Assembly: GCA_963693305.1 (NCBI GenBank)
Contig: OY855908.1
Span: forward strand, 20,204,493-20,268,492
Direction of reading: 5' to 3'
From: Meandrina meandrites
Lineage: Eukaryota > Cnidaria > Anthozoa > Scleractinia > Meandrinidae
Length of the DNA stretch: 64,000 nt
Shown: one piece after another, positions 55,701-63,368 of the stretch
Position numbering within the stretch: position 1 is the stretch's first letter
Layout: every line of letters begins with the position of its first letter
The notes under the pieces: generated by a model
What the model saw: only the letters and a program-made list of their open reading frames with translations
Told to the model about the DNA's origin: nothing
Database searches by the model: none
Program-made: the position numbers and the translations under genes

Positions 55701-57093
55701 GCTTTTCCTAATGGCCTTTCAGGAAAAATCTTCAGCTTCTTTTGGTCCAGGAGGCATACAAAACAGAGACTTGAAAATTCCAGTGGAAACACTGGGTCAG
55801 ATGGCTCAGTCATTCGCTAAGAATGCCTTAGGTACAAATACCACACAAATGCCCAAGATGGGCAGGCCAAAACCAATGTGGTGAACTGAAACAGAGCTGA
55901 AGGAGATTGCATATAGGACGAAACTCAGGTAGTGAAAAAGACCAAAATGAAAAACAGAAATTTTCCGTAAAATTGAAGTCAGCAGCTCTTTGTTCTGAGG
56001 ATTGATTATTTGGAGTTACATGTAGTGAGCAGCAGTGGCAGTGGCTGCATGTATATGGTGCCAAGTTAAATAACACTATGGGCCCAGTTGTTCAAAAGAG
56101 GTTTAAATTAACCTAGGGGTTAGAGCTTAACCTGAGGTTCAATTTCTTACCTGTAGATTTGTTAACCTGAGAATTAAACTGTGTTATTCAGAGCATGGTT
56201 AGTGAGCCAATTTACTGTGCATTGAGTGTTGCAAAGGATAATGCTGACAGGAAGATTACTAGTAAAAAAAAAAGAATCCCAGCCAAAGCAATAACAAGTA
56301 CATAGCTCTTCATCTGTGAAATAAACAATTTCACACTGACTTTCATGTCTAGACTTTCTTTCTCATAGCCTGCGAATGCAGACGTATTTCCGGCTGTCGC
56401 TTGTCTCCGCTAGTTTTCGGCGGAGACAAGCGACAGCCGGAAATACGTCTGCGTTCGCAGGCTATCTTTCTCACTGCCATAACCCAAAATCACAAAACGA
56501 CAGGATGGGTGCATTTTCCTCTTGATTCAGAAGTAAAATAATATTCAATGGCCATCAGTACGCTGACCATTATCAATTTCAGCTTTTCAAAAAACAAAAA
56601 CTTATATTAACTTAAATACCCATATATTTACACTTTTTACACTGCCTTATAAACGCAAAGTACCTGGTGAAATGGCTTTCTTTCTTGAAGCAGAGAGTTT
56701 TCTTGAGGTAGAAAGGCCTGACAATGGAATGGCATGAATTCCTGGGAGAGGAGGAGGTGGAGGAGGGGGTGCATGACAAGGAGGCATTTCTGGGCGAGAA
56801 GACAGGGGAGGGGGTGGTGGTGGTGGTGGTGGTGGGGGAGGTAAAAAACCAGAACCCTTGGAAGAAGCAGCATCTTGTGAAACAGGAAGAATGGACAAAT
56901 TTAAGTCTTGTGTTTCAACTGGTGGTGGTACTGGGGTAGCAGGAATTTTGTACTCAGAAGGAGTAAGTGATGGAGTTACTAAGGAAGGCTGTGCTGGAGG
57001 ACAAGGAAGTGGTGGGGGATATTGTATACAATTTGATATAGAGGGGCTTGATGGTGGAGTCCTAGCTACTGGCAGGCCTGTTCCAGAAAACAT
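34869..57093 (-). CDS. Formin, FMN/cappuccino type (FH1-FH2 part, six exons)
   Basis: Formins nucleate actin and ride the barbed end; FH1 binds profilin-actin and the dimeric FH2 ring holds the filament. Spliced exons on the minus strand give a proline-rich FH1 with runs of 12 and 7 prolines, then a complete FH2: [11 protein letters not shown] at its start, [35 protein letters not shown] with [25 protein letters not shown], and [18 protein letters not shown]. It ends in a short basic tail. GNYMNGGN followed by RGQADGF is typical of FMN1/FMN2/cappuccino. The conserved Ile of FWKRI and Lys of LPKLKD, needed for actin binding, are present. All junctions are GT..AG in frame with no stops. The N-terminal limit is uncertain: a stop lies in frame just above the Met at 57093, so this may be the first coding exon or an upstream exon may splice in. 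Confidence 0.93.
35380..35520. repeat. (AAAT)n / AAACA low-complexity tract
   Basis: AAATA tetranucleotide run at 35380-35416 and a related AAACA/AAATA stretch to about 35520, in a formin intron. Confidence 0.9.
35918..36183 (-). CDS. Formin FH2 exon, coiled-coil/post region
   Basis: 266 nt, phase 0 in, phase 2 out. It encodes [40 protein letters not shown] and on to LTECKK. Heptad-rich helix as in other FH2 domains. Donor AAAAG|GTAAGG. Confidence 0.95.
36231..36432. mobile_element. Foldback MITE in formin intron
   Basis: 200-bp palindrome: AAGAAATAGAAAACATGT at 36231 pairs with ACATGTTTTCTATTTCTT at 36413; inner arms AAACATGAGTGGAAGTTTGG and CCAAACTTCCACTCATGTTT. A short relative (GTGTTTCTATTGAGTTATAG) lies at 36522. 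Confidence 0.85.
36433..37155. other. Formin intron
   Basis: Intron sequence between two FH2 exons. Nothing else recognised beyond the short MITE relative at 36522. Confidence 0.5.
37156..37362 (-). CDS. Formin FH2 exon, core signature
   Basis: 207 nt, phase 0 to 0. It encodes [45 protein letters not shown] and on to YIKKFDE. This is the most conserved FH2 block. Acceptor CTATAG|GAGCTC, donor GATGAG|GTAAGT. Confidence 0.97.
37949..38158 (-). CDS. Formin FH2 exon, knob
   Basis: 210 nt, phase 0 to 0. It encodes [40 protein letters not shown] and on to LTNFRLVCE. Acceptor CATTTAG|AGGCC, donor TGTGAG|GTATTT. Confidence 0.95.
38509..40128. mobile_element. Long palindromic element, split by a hAT-like element
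   Basis: Arms 38509-38795 and 39832-40128 are inverted copies (CAAACTCATGATTTGAGAAA near 38528 against TTTCTTGAATCATGAGTTTT; GTGTGCAGTGTTGTATTACA against TGTAACACAACACCGCACAC; CTTTTCTTGGTTTCTGTTGT against ACAACAGGAACCAAGAAAAG). The centre of the palindrome is GAGGTTTTGAGG..CCTCAAAACCTC at 39832-39890. The insertion 38796-39823 interrupts the left arm near the centre. In the 12.8-kb formin intron. Confidence 0.88.
38796..39823. mobile_element. hAT-like non-autonomous element with long inverted repeats, 8-bp target duplication
   Basis: Ends GGGCGCTAACAAAACCTGGA and TCCTGGTTTTGTTAGCGCCC, with inverted similarity continuing about 160-210 bp (through ATAGTCACGTG and GGCACAGAAAGAAGTAAG). TTTTTAAG is duplicated at 38788-38795 and 39824-39831. 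Subterminal GGATCGGACC-type repeats. 8-bp duplication fits hAT; no transposase. Confidence 0.87.
40129..41068. other. Formin intron, nothing recognised
   Basis: Open frames on both strands (for example 40729-41046 minus) lack recognisable domains and are not formin-like. Confidence 0.45.
41069..41346. mobile_element. Dispersed MITE-like repeat, copy 2
   Basis: Same element as 9514-9806, same orientation. The hairpin is partly eroded: GTGCGATATCGGTTTAACG lacks the TTTCAAGTGAAATT part of copy 1. Confidence 0.75.
41455..42345 (-). repeat. Family T repeat (0.7-0.9 kb, non-coding), reverse copy
   Basis: A family seen repeatedly here and at 58.8-62.3 kb on the other strand. Landmarks: GTCGGTGACTAGACCCAAAC, GATGTTTATTCGCC, TTCTGCGAGTATTTCTTGTG, GGGTTACGTCATTAGAAGGG, GTGACTACTTTGCTAGTCC. 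No coding capacity seen; class unknown. A second partial start occurs at 42275-42345. Confidence 0.75.
42346..43080. other. Formin intron with partial family T piece
   Basis: A short family T segment (GCGAGTATTTCTTGTGGGTT) at 42847. Otherwise nothing. Confidence 0.45.
43081..45830. repeat. 2.7-kb imperfect inverted-repeat region with CTCTA / TAGAG tracts
   Basis: The left arm 43081-43180 (CCATTTTATGAGGCTC, GTAGAAATTTTTGTAGAGCT) is inverted at about 45608-45800 (AGCTCTACGAAAATTTCTAC, CAACCTCATAAAACG). Between them: a 216-bp tandem duplication at 43640-44020 (block with TGTTGTCCTAAAA and AATATAACCAAGACA), a CTCTACGCTA-type tract at 44695-44960 and its complement TAGAGTAGAG at 45245-45440. No gene. 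Confidence 0.7.
45835..46045 (-). repeat. Family T repeat, partial
   Basis: GCAGGGGTTACATCACTAGT and TGACTACTTTGCTAGTCGG match the family, ending AAAGCTGTTAATTAACAAAA. Confidence 0.7.
46046..46638. other. Formin intron, nothing firm
   Basis: Overlapping open frames on both strands at 46187-46528 give no recognisable protein. Confidence 0.4.
46639..47370. repeat. Dispersed repeat headed by a GCACGC..GCGTGC hairpin, copy 2
   Basis: See 26056. The head GGCACGCTAAGCGTGCAGGA is at 46646. Shared downstream blocks reach at least 46950; the right end is unclear (AAAACCGCAATTAATTAAAT at 47349 is inverted relative to copy 1). Confidence 0.5.
47371..48000. other. Formin intron, nothing recognised
   Basis: AT-rich, no supported feature. 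Confidence 0.4.
48001..48460. repeat. Inverted cluster of AAAAGTATCATG / CATGACACTTTTG motifs
   Basis: At least four AAAGTATCAT or AAGTGTCATG motifs at 48030-48110 and four inverted GATACTTTTG or GACACTTTTG motifs at 48315-48440, flanking about 200 bp of AT-rich DNA. Confidence 0.6.
48461..49360. other. Formin intron, nothing recognised
   Basis: A short (TGAC)n run (CTGACTGACTGACTGAC) at about 48877-48893. No gene. Confidence 0.45.
49366..49480. repeat. Duplicate of the tRNA-Thr-like locus lacking the tRNA body
   Basis: TTGACCTCGCTCCCAATGTG then TGGCTTCATAGCT joins directly to TAAATTGGAAATTCACTGC. Compared with 49523-49735 it lacks the 94 nt equivalent to 49558-49651; GCT is present at both edges of the missing part. 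Confidence 0.9.
49546..49617 (+). tRNA. tRNA-Thr(GGT)-like gene
   Basis: 72 nt with all arms: acceptor GGCTTCA/TGAAGCC, D arm GCTC..GAGC, T arm ACGGG TTCAAAT CCCGT. B box GGTTCAAATCC and A box TAGCTCAGTTGG. The anticodon at 49579-49581 reads GGT (Thr). Two oddities: position 33 is C instead of the near-universal T, and the anticodon stem has an A-C mismatch at 31-39. It could be a tRNA-derived repeat rather than a working gene. A T-run follows at 49622. Confidence 0.65.
49735..49813. repeat. (ATT)n microsatellite
   Basis: Perfect ATT run to 49792, then a short interrupted run. Confidence 0.97.
49814..50955. other. Formin intron with CCGACAGG repeats
   Basis: At 50155-50230 degenerate copies of CGACAGGCTACCGACAGGCC. 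Remaining sequence unassigned. Confidence 0.45.
50956..51317 (-). CDS. Formin FH2 exon, lasso/linker and knob start
   Basis: 362 nt, acceptor TTTATGCAG|CATCCC, donor GAAATT|GTGAGT. It encodes [52 protein letters not shown] and [11 protein letters not shown]. Phase 1 in, phase 0 out. Confidence 0.95.
51970..56070 (+). mobile_element. Non-LTR retrotransposon (LINE) reverse-transcriptase remnant, expanded internally
   Basis: Decayed LINE on the plus strand, opposite to the formin. In order: IPIDWCKL then [15 protein letters not shown] (52005-52080), the conserved block before the RT; the segment [17 protein letters not shown], repeated as the 52-bp minisatellite 52166-54945; then [20 protein letters not shown] (RT motif around D-S-V), [10 protein letters not shown] (RT motif 4), and near 55862 GRPKPMW followed by TELKEI, the usual C-terminal block. 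Many stops. No endonuclease part found, so it is 5' truncated. The clade is probably RTE/Proto2-like, from motif style only. Confidence 0.85.
52166..54945 (+). repeat. 52-bp minisatellite derived from LINE RT coding sequence, about 50 copies
   Basis: Unit GTTGAGAGAAGAACAGTCAG plus GCTTCCATAGAGAAACAGGA plus TGCATCAACCAG. One frame reads [17 protein letters not shown], the conserved RT segment L-R-x-E-Q-x-G-F-R-x-G-x-x-C-x-D-Q. Units of 49 bp (CATAGGAACAGG) and AGACACAGG variants are interspersed. 52 bp is not a multiple of 3, so the frame turns over every unit. The array sits exactly where that segment belongs in the flanking LINE. Confidence 0.95.
56071..56365. other. Formin intron, unassigned repeat
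   Basis: GGGCCCAGTTGTTCAAAAGA near 56079 has the look of a MITE end; the partner was not found. Confidence 0.35.
56366..56464. mobile_element. 99-bp foldback element with 9-bp target duplication
   Basis: The arms start TAGCCTGCGAATGCAGACG and end CGTCTGCGTTCGCAGGCTA, nearly perfect over 45 bp around TAGTTTTC. Flanked by TCTTTCTCA at 56357-56365 and 56465-56473. Same terminal TAGCCTG and same duplication length as the 1.2-kb element at 5037. Confidence 0.92.
56664..57093 (-). CDS. Formin FH1 exon
   Basis: Starts [20 protein letters not shown] and contains two polyproline blocks (GFLPPPPPP.. and [13 protein letters not shown]). It ends in phase 1 at TCACCAG|GTACTT. A pyrimidine-rich stretch followed by CAG near 57103-57120 could be an acceptor instead of 5' UTR. 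Confidence 0.85.
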
Positions 57094-57119
57094 TGAACGG
57101 CTGACTGGCTTGCTTGATT

Positions 57120-57625
57120 AAGGTAGAATGATGGTAAAGCTTCTCATCCTATGAAAAACACAATCAAGAATTAACAAATTGTCCATTTGGTTAAGTTGGC
57201 AAAAATAAAAAATACTACATCAACATGGTTATGTCATCATTCCTGTTATGCACAAAAAATAATCCACAATGTTCCTACAGTGGAACCCCACTTTACAGAC
57301 ACCCACTTAATGAAGACACCTGATATTATGGACAGTTTTGTTTGTCCCTGCGAAAGCTCATATATTTTCTCTAAAACTAACATGCTTATTACGGACACCT
57401 GTTAATACGGACAATGGACACTTTTCTGTGTCCCGACTGACAAACTCTTATACATTGCCAACCCCGCTTTACGGATTAACTGTTTTATCTGTGCACTGTC
57501 TGTTGTTATTGTCATGCATGATTTAAAGCTAATTGGAGAAAGTCCGAAAGTCAAGTCACTGAGAGAAGTTACCAATGAAAACCTAATGGAAATGGCAAAT
57601 AACCTTTGAAAGGTTTTGTCTAATA
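57120..57625. other. Upstream of formin FH1 exon
   Basis: Contains CAGTGGAACCCCACTTTACA (57279) and inverted-looking ACCCCGCTTTACGG (57462), a probable mariner/pogo-type MITE remnant. No further formin exon recognised. Confidence 0.4.
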
Positions 57626-57811
57626 TTGATCAGCCGCAAGCTTAAACAAGATAACACTTATGTTCCGAACAATTTCACAGCACGCTTCAATGCAATTAAG
57701 AAATGCACGAACAAATTTGACTGCCTCGTTAATGAAATGTTGTGTATTCAAGATCTCAAACCAGCACTGAATGTACAGTCCGATTCTCTTCATGCTAAAG
57801 TATTTATGTAA
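57626..57811 (+). pseudogene. C-terminal scrap of a GIY-YIG-bearing retroelement
   Basis: A short plus frame with FNAIKKCTNKFDCLVNEMLC, IQDLKPALNVQSDS and a stop. This matches the end of GIY-YIG nuclease domains in Penelope-like elements, with the distal E. It is followed by GCACCGAAACGTCGGTTC, typical of the 3' UTR of such elements. It is unrelated in sequence to the copy at 14.3-16.6 kb, so it is a different family. Confidence 0.55.
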
Positions 57812-58195
57812 TTAGCTTGGCACTCTTTATGCAACTTCACTTTCAACTTAGCCTTTTCACAGACCGCTTTCTTATCACTAATTATGTAACCTTGATAATG
57901 GCGCAAGATGCACCGAAACGTCGGTTCTTATCATTTATAATTCTTGTATCAACTTATAAACATTCTAGGCAAAAGTTTTTACTCTCCAAGTTTGAAGGAT
58001 GTAGCTTGGCTAAAAAGTGTTCAGTTACATTTTTAACTTTCCATACATCTGCCTATAATTTTTTTCCCGCGAGCAGCGCCAATTTGTGTAAAAAATATAC
58101 AACTCAGCGTGACAACTTCGGCCTTCATACTTCTCTTTAATGTCCACACTGAAACAGCATCCTAGACGATAATGGACATCTTAATTTTATTAGAT
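57812..58195. other. Retroelement 3' tail and intergenic
   Basis: Follows the GIY-YIG scrap. The open frame 57817-58140 crosses the presumed 3' UTR and is not credible as a gene. Confidence 0.4.
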
Positions 58196-58199
58196 AATA

Positions 58200-58267
<68 letters not shown>
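58196..58267. repeat. (AAT)n microsatellite
   Basis: Nearly perfect AAT run. Confidence 0.97.
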
Positions 58268-58269
<2 letters not shown>

Positions 58270-58840
58270 TAATAATGGATTTTGCAGTGGCATTTCCACA
58301 AAGTGGCTCTTCATTCACTGATCCCTGATCAAATTGCATTTTAAGATGTCAGTCATTACCAGAGTCTTCCAGCCTCTGTTCCGCAGCTAGCAGCGGCAAG
58401 ATAGTGCTGGGAGAAAGTTTGGCTGTTGGCATGCTATGAGCATCTACATGGGATTTTGACTGCTTGCCAGGAAATCTTTGGTGTGGGATTTATATGTGGA
58501 ACGCACCCTAGTACAGACTTACAACAATGAAAAACATAAACGACACTTTTAAGTTTTCAGCAGGCCAAACACTTGTTTGTTAAATTTTACGCCTTGATAA
58601 TCCCATCACCACTTTTTATCTCAGTAACAGGGATGAAATTTCCCATATGATCTGATGACAAAATTCGTCCTGCTAGTAGCCAGCCAGCTCGGTTGACCAA
58701 ACAAACAAGAATTATCAACATGATTAATTCAAAATAGGACCGAATTGATGAGCGACGAATCATGGAATCAACAAGAAGATGCAAGCATCTTAAAACTGTG
58801 CTTTTATAAATTAACTCCATTTTTGCTAATTAACAGGTTT
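58268..58840. other. Intergenic, no supported gene
   Basis: A minus frame at 58587-58820 has a hydrophobic stretch, but its start overlaps family T-like sequence. Confidence 0.35.
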
Positions 58841-61800
58841 CTTTCTCCAGAAGAGTCACGGTTAAATTAAATTTGTTTTGTACTAAGAGTAAAGGACTAG
58901 CAAAGTAGTCACACGAGTCACACAATCCAATATTGTACCATCGCCCATCGCCGTTGTGCAATTTATGATGACATATTTATGGTCTTAATCTGGAACTTCG
59001 CTTGGGACATGTATGGGCATGAATTAAACATTCCGACACTATTTGAACGCTATTAATAACAGCTATTTTCTTTACATAAAAGTGACGATTAAATGTAATT
59101 GGTTTATACGATGAGTTAGGCCGTAACAAGGTAATCATGCGAGTCTCACATTTCAGGCTTTGCATTGTTCACGGCTATCTTTAGTACGGCGGCGTACGGC
59201 AGTAATTTCCCTACCAATAATGTAATTCATGCAAGTGCTTACCTAGGCACAATTTCTTTCCTTCAGATCTCTGAACTCGCTTTGATGAAACAGTCAAAGA
59301 ATTCACTTCAATTGCCTGAACCCACGAGAAATACTCACAAAATTTCCAACTAATTAATGACCATCGCTTCTGGCGAAATAAGCTTGCAAAGTACGCAGGA
59401 TATTATTTGTCACGTAACAAAAGTGAAAGCTGCAACGTCAGCGCATTCCGTGGCTGAGGGAGGTAATACCTTTTTTAGTGTATTTAATATTCACTTCGAA
59501 TCCAAGGCTTCGATAAAACCAACACAGAATATATTCTACACACAATAAAAAAATATATCTGCAACAATGTCCGTACATTCATGTTTCAATTTGTTTGTAC
59601 TATGAGTGAAGGACTGGCAAAGTAGTCACATGAGTCACACAATCCGAGGTTTACGTTATCCCCCGCTATATTTAGCTTGTTATTTTTTCCCTACTAATGA
59701 CGTAGCCCCTGTACGTCCAGGCACGACCAACTGTTTACCTTTGCAAATATTTAATTTTCCTTCAAATCTCTGAACTCGTTTCGATGAAACAGCCAAAGGA
59801 TCCACTTCAATTGCCTAAACCCATAAGAAATACTTGCAGAAGTGCAAATAAATTGATGACTGTCGCTTCCGCCGATATAAACTTTCAAAGAAAACACAAT
59901 GTTATTTAACACATAGCGAAAGTGAAACCTGCAACATCAGCACATTCCATGGCTGACATAATACCTTTTTTTAGTGTGTTCAATGTTAGCTTCGAGTCTA
60001 ATGCTTCAATAAAACCAAAAGGAAATATACTTTATACATAATAAAGAAAACTTACAATATTCATAACATTTTCTGTACATTAATGTTTTATCAGCATTTG
60101 GTGAATAAACATCCCAGGTTGCGTGGGTCGAAGTCCTGATCGTGGCTTGCCCAAGTGGAGGTTTGGGTCTGGTTACCGACAAAAAAAAAAAAAGAAACGA
60201 CAATGAAACAAGAAGTTGCTAGCAACTTAAACCACACTTATATTTTTTGCGTATAATTTAACAGCTTTCTTTCTCAGTCACAGTTAAACTAAATCTGTTT
60301 GCACTATGAGTAAAGGACTAGCAAAGAAGTCACGTGAGTCACACAATCCGAGGTTTACGTTATCCCCTGCTATCTTTAGCTTGGGGGTTTTCCCTTCTAA
60401 TGACGTAACCCCTGCATGTTCGAGCACACTCAATTGTTTACTTTACTGAGTATTTCATTTCCCTTTAAATCATTGAACTCACTTCGATGAAACAGCCAAA
60501 GAATTCACTTCAATTACCTAAACCCACAAGAAATACTCGCAGAAGAGCAAACAAATTAATGACCATCGCTTCTGCCGATATAAACTTACAAAGAAAACAC
60601 AATGTTATTTGTCAAGGGACTAGCAAGGACTAGCAAAGTAGTCAAGTGAGTCACACAATCTGAGGTTACATTATCCAAGGCTATCTTTAGCTTGGTGGTT
60701 TTTTCCCTACAAATGATGTAACCCCTGCACGTTCAGGCACGCTCAATTGTTTTCTTTAGCAAGTATTTCATTTCCCTTTAAATCATTGAACTCGCTTCAA
60801 CGAAACAGCCAAAGAATTGAGGGTGTCAATGGGGTATAGCTCTAGTCAGTAAACAGCTAAAAAAAAGCCAATTAGTCAGTAAACTGTTAAAAAAAAGTGG
60901 CCTTAGTCCGTAAAGAGCAAAAAAGGAGATTAAACAGTAAATTTGTATGATTATATGACTTTTAGAAGCTGTAGATGGTATTTTTTTTTTTTTGCAAAGT
61001 AAGCCATTATTGAAATAAAATCAGCTTCTGTTCAATGTATTGGCACAATTAGTACTCCTATGATCTCCTGTGGGCTCCTATGAGCGATTTTCAAGAATGT
61101 CATCACTATTTATAGCCAAAAAAGCACACTGAACAGTAATTTCTGTAATGTTTGTCACGATTACCCATTCTTGGCTTACAAGTCCAGTCTAACCACCGCT
61201 TTAATTTGCCTCCCATGTCGAGTGGTCAGTGTATTGGGCAAAACATACATTCCAACATCCTCATCCTCTTCAGCCTCATTACCGGATAATGACAGGTCGG
61301 AACTGGTAACTAAAACCCCAGGCAGAGTGCAGGCGTGGAGGATGCCACGAAATTTGAAGAAAGTCATGCAATCTCCAACATGACACGCAACAGACAGAAA
61401 ATGGAGGTCTACAAAGACTACAAAGGGTTTCCAGAAGAGTAAGATGAGGTCAAGGTAAACTGAAATTTACATTTTGTTTCTCAAAAATCGCCAACCTTTG
61501 GCCGTTAAATACCGCATACGCTAAAAAGTCGATCTCCTTTTATATGTTAGACAGTTCATATTTAGTTATTATTACAGTTACGGTAGCCAAAAAACGTCAT
61601 TATACGCTAAACAGTTAACCCCATTGACACCCTCAGAATTCACTTCAATTACCTAAACCCACAAGAAATACTCGCAGAAGAGCAAACAAATTAATGACCA
61701 TCGCTTCTACCAATATAAACTTGCAAAGAAAACACAATGTTATTTGTCAAGAGTATAGTAAAGGACTAGCAAAGTAGTCAAGCGAGTCACACAATCCGAG

Positions 61801-62330
61801 GTTTACATTATCCAAGGCTATCTCTAGTTTGGTGGTTTTTTCCCTACAAACAACGTAACCCCTGCACGTTCAGGCACGCTTAATTGTTTACTTTTGCAAG
61901 TATTTAATTTTCCTTCAAATCTCTGAACTCGCTTGGATGAAACAGCCAAAGGATCCACTTCAATTGCCTAAACCAACAAGAAATACTTGCAGAAGTGCAA
62001 ATAAATTAATGACCGTCGCTTCTGCCAATATAAACTTGCAAAGAAAACACAATCTTATTTGTCACGTAGCGAAAGTGAAACCTCAATGTCTGCTCATTCC
62101 TTGGCTGACGTCATACCTTTTCTAGTGTATCCGATGTTAGCTTCGAGTCAAATGCTTCGGTAAAACCAAAAGAAAATATACTTTATACACAATAAAGAAA
62201 ACAATATATGTAACATTTTCCATACATTAATGTTTTCACAGCTTTTGGTGAATAAACATCACAGGTGATTTAGCCGAGTGGAGGTTTGGGTTTGGTCACC
62301 GACCAAAAAAATACAAAAAAAAAAATCCAG
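58841..62330 (+). repeat. Cluster of about five family T repeats
   Basis: Head-to-tail or nested copies marked by GGACTAGCAAAGTAGTCA at about 58893, 59609, 60317, 60626 and 61765; GACGTAACCCCTGCA; AATACTCGCAGAAGAGCAAA; and GATATAAACTTRCAAAGAAA. Copies differ by 10-20% by eye. A separate transposon at 60819-61634 splits the fourth copy. The cluster is inverted relative to 41455-42345. Confidence 0.75.
60819..61634. mobile_element. DNA transposon with GAGGGTGTCAATGGGG termini, 6-bp target duplication
   Basis: Ends GAGGGTGTCAATGGGG and CCCCATTGACACCCTC, flanked by AGAATT at 60813-60818 and 61635-61640. Subterminal repeats GTCAGTAAACAGCTAAAAAA. Termini match 13 of 16 positions with the 22600-23034 element. 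No transposase: the open frame 61171-61383 is short and unrecognised. Confidence 0.88.
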
Positions 62331-62356
62331 TGCAGAGCAAGAACCACACTCGGCCC

Positions 62357-62872
62357 AAGGCGTTCAGTTGGTTGGGTGGCAGCGCGAAGGGCAGCAAGTG
62401 AAAAAATGGACAGGGGTTAGTGAGCCTCTCTATGGGTATTTCCAAAGAAATGGAAGACGCAAAGATCACTGCAGAAAATTAAAAACGAAGATCTCAAGCT
62501 TGAAGCGAAGATCTGTAATTGACCACAGTTCGCGTGATCAAATTGAACACTCAGATATAAAACTGTCAAAACTCGTAAACACTACACAAAATATCTGAAT
62601 TTTGGCATTTGACCACATTTCACTGCGATTTTGACAACAGTAGGTTACTATCACTGACACGAAACCACATGAAGCCATTACAAGGCTGAAAACGACAAAA
62701 ATACTCCACTGATAATGCCATCATTAACGATATTAATGATGTCAAAAAAACGAGGATTTGCAAAAAAATTGTGAAGAAAACGAAGATCATGGGTACCCAT
62801 AGAGAGGCTCGTTAGTCGCCCTCTCGCTATTTTGTCCATTCTTCGCGCTGTTACCCAACCAACCGAACACCT
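62357..62872. mobile_element. Inverted-repeat element, about 85-bp arms
   Basis: The left arm GTTCAGTTGGTTGGGTGGCA..GAGCCTCTCTATGGGTAT is inverted at 62788-62872 (ATACCC..AGAGAGGCTC, TACCCAACCAACCGAACACC shortened here to key parts). It directly follows a family T end and may be part of it. Confidence 0.65.
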
Positions 62873-62889
62873 TGAACAGCCTACGAACA

Positions 62890-63270
62890 AAAAATCCTAG
62901 AATCGTTTCATTTGCATGCACAGAAAACCTACAAGATTACAAAGAACCCACCAAATTATGAAGCTTTTTCCTTCTGCAAACGCAGAAGCTAGAGATACAA
63001 CTTGCTGCAATGTTGCTGCCTTGATGTGTAGTGCTTAGGCTCCGCCCGGCTAAGAGACATAATGGGCTCAGCTGGAACGAGAATAGAAAGGAATTTAGAA
63101 TATCCGAACTGAACGAATAAACGGGCAAATCGTTGTATTAATGTGATATGTGAGCACTATTCGAGTAATCGCCATTTGACTGGATTGATAGATAGCCCAA
63201 TGTCAACACGGTAGATATTTAAGTTACAGGGTATAAGTTTAAATTTTAATTTCTCTATAAATCCAGTCGT
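62890..63270. other. Intergenic upstream of the tRNA gene
   Basis: No feature recognised. Confidence 0.4.
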
Positions 63271-63273
63271 ATT

Positions 63274-63357
63274 GGCTCGGTGGCCAAGTGGTAAGGCGTC
63301 GGTCTCGTACTCGATGTAAGTTAACCGAAGATCGCGGGTTCGATCCCCGTCCGGGCC
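63274..63357 (+). tRNA. tRNA-Thr(CGT) with 13-nt intron
   Basis: Acceptor GGCTCGG pairs with CCGGGCC; D arm GCC..GGC; anticodon stem TCGGT/ACCGA; T arm GCGGG TTCGATC CCCGT. Loop CTCGTA|A with anticodon CGT at 63306-63308. A 13-nt intron at 63310-63322 sits at the canonical 37/38 position. T33 is present. Run of T from 63358 is the Pol III terminator. Internal A box TGGCCAAGTGG and B box GGTTCGATCCC. It looks functional. Confidence 0.93.
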
Positions 63358-63368
63358 TTTTTTTTTTC
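63358..63368 (+). terminator. Pol III terminator of tRNA-Thr
   Basis: Run of eleven T directly after the acceptor stem. Confidence 0.9.

Noticed and set aside
58587..58820. Minus-strand frame with a hydrophobic stretch
   Set aside because: Its start (ACAAAAATGGA-like context) is shared with a family T repeat at 46010; probably chance.
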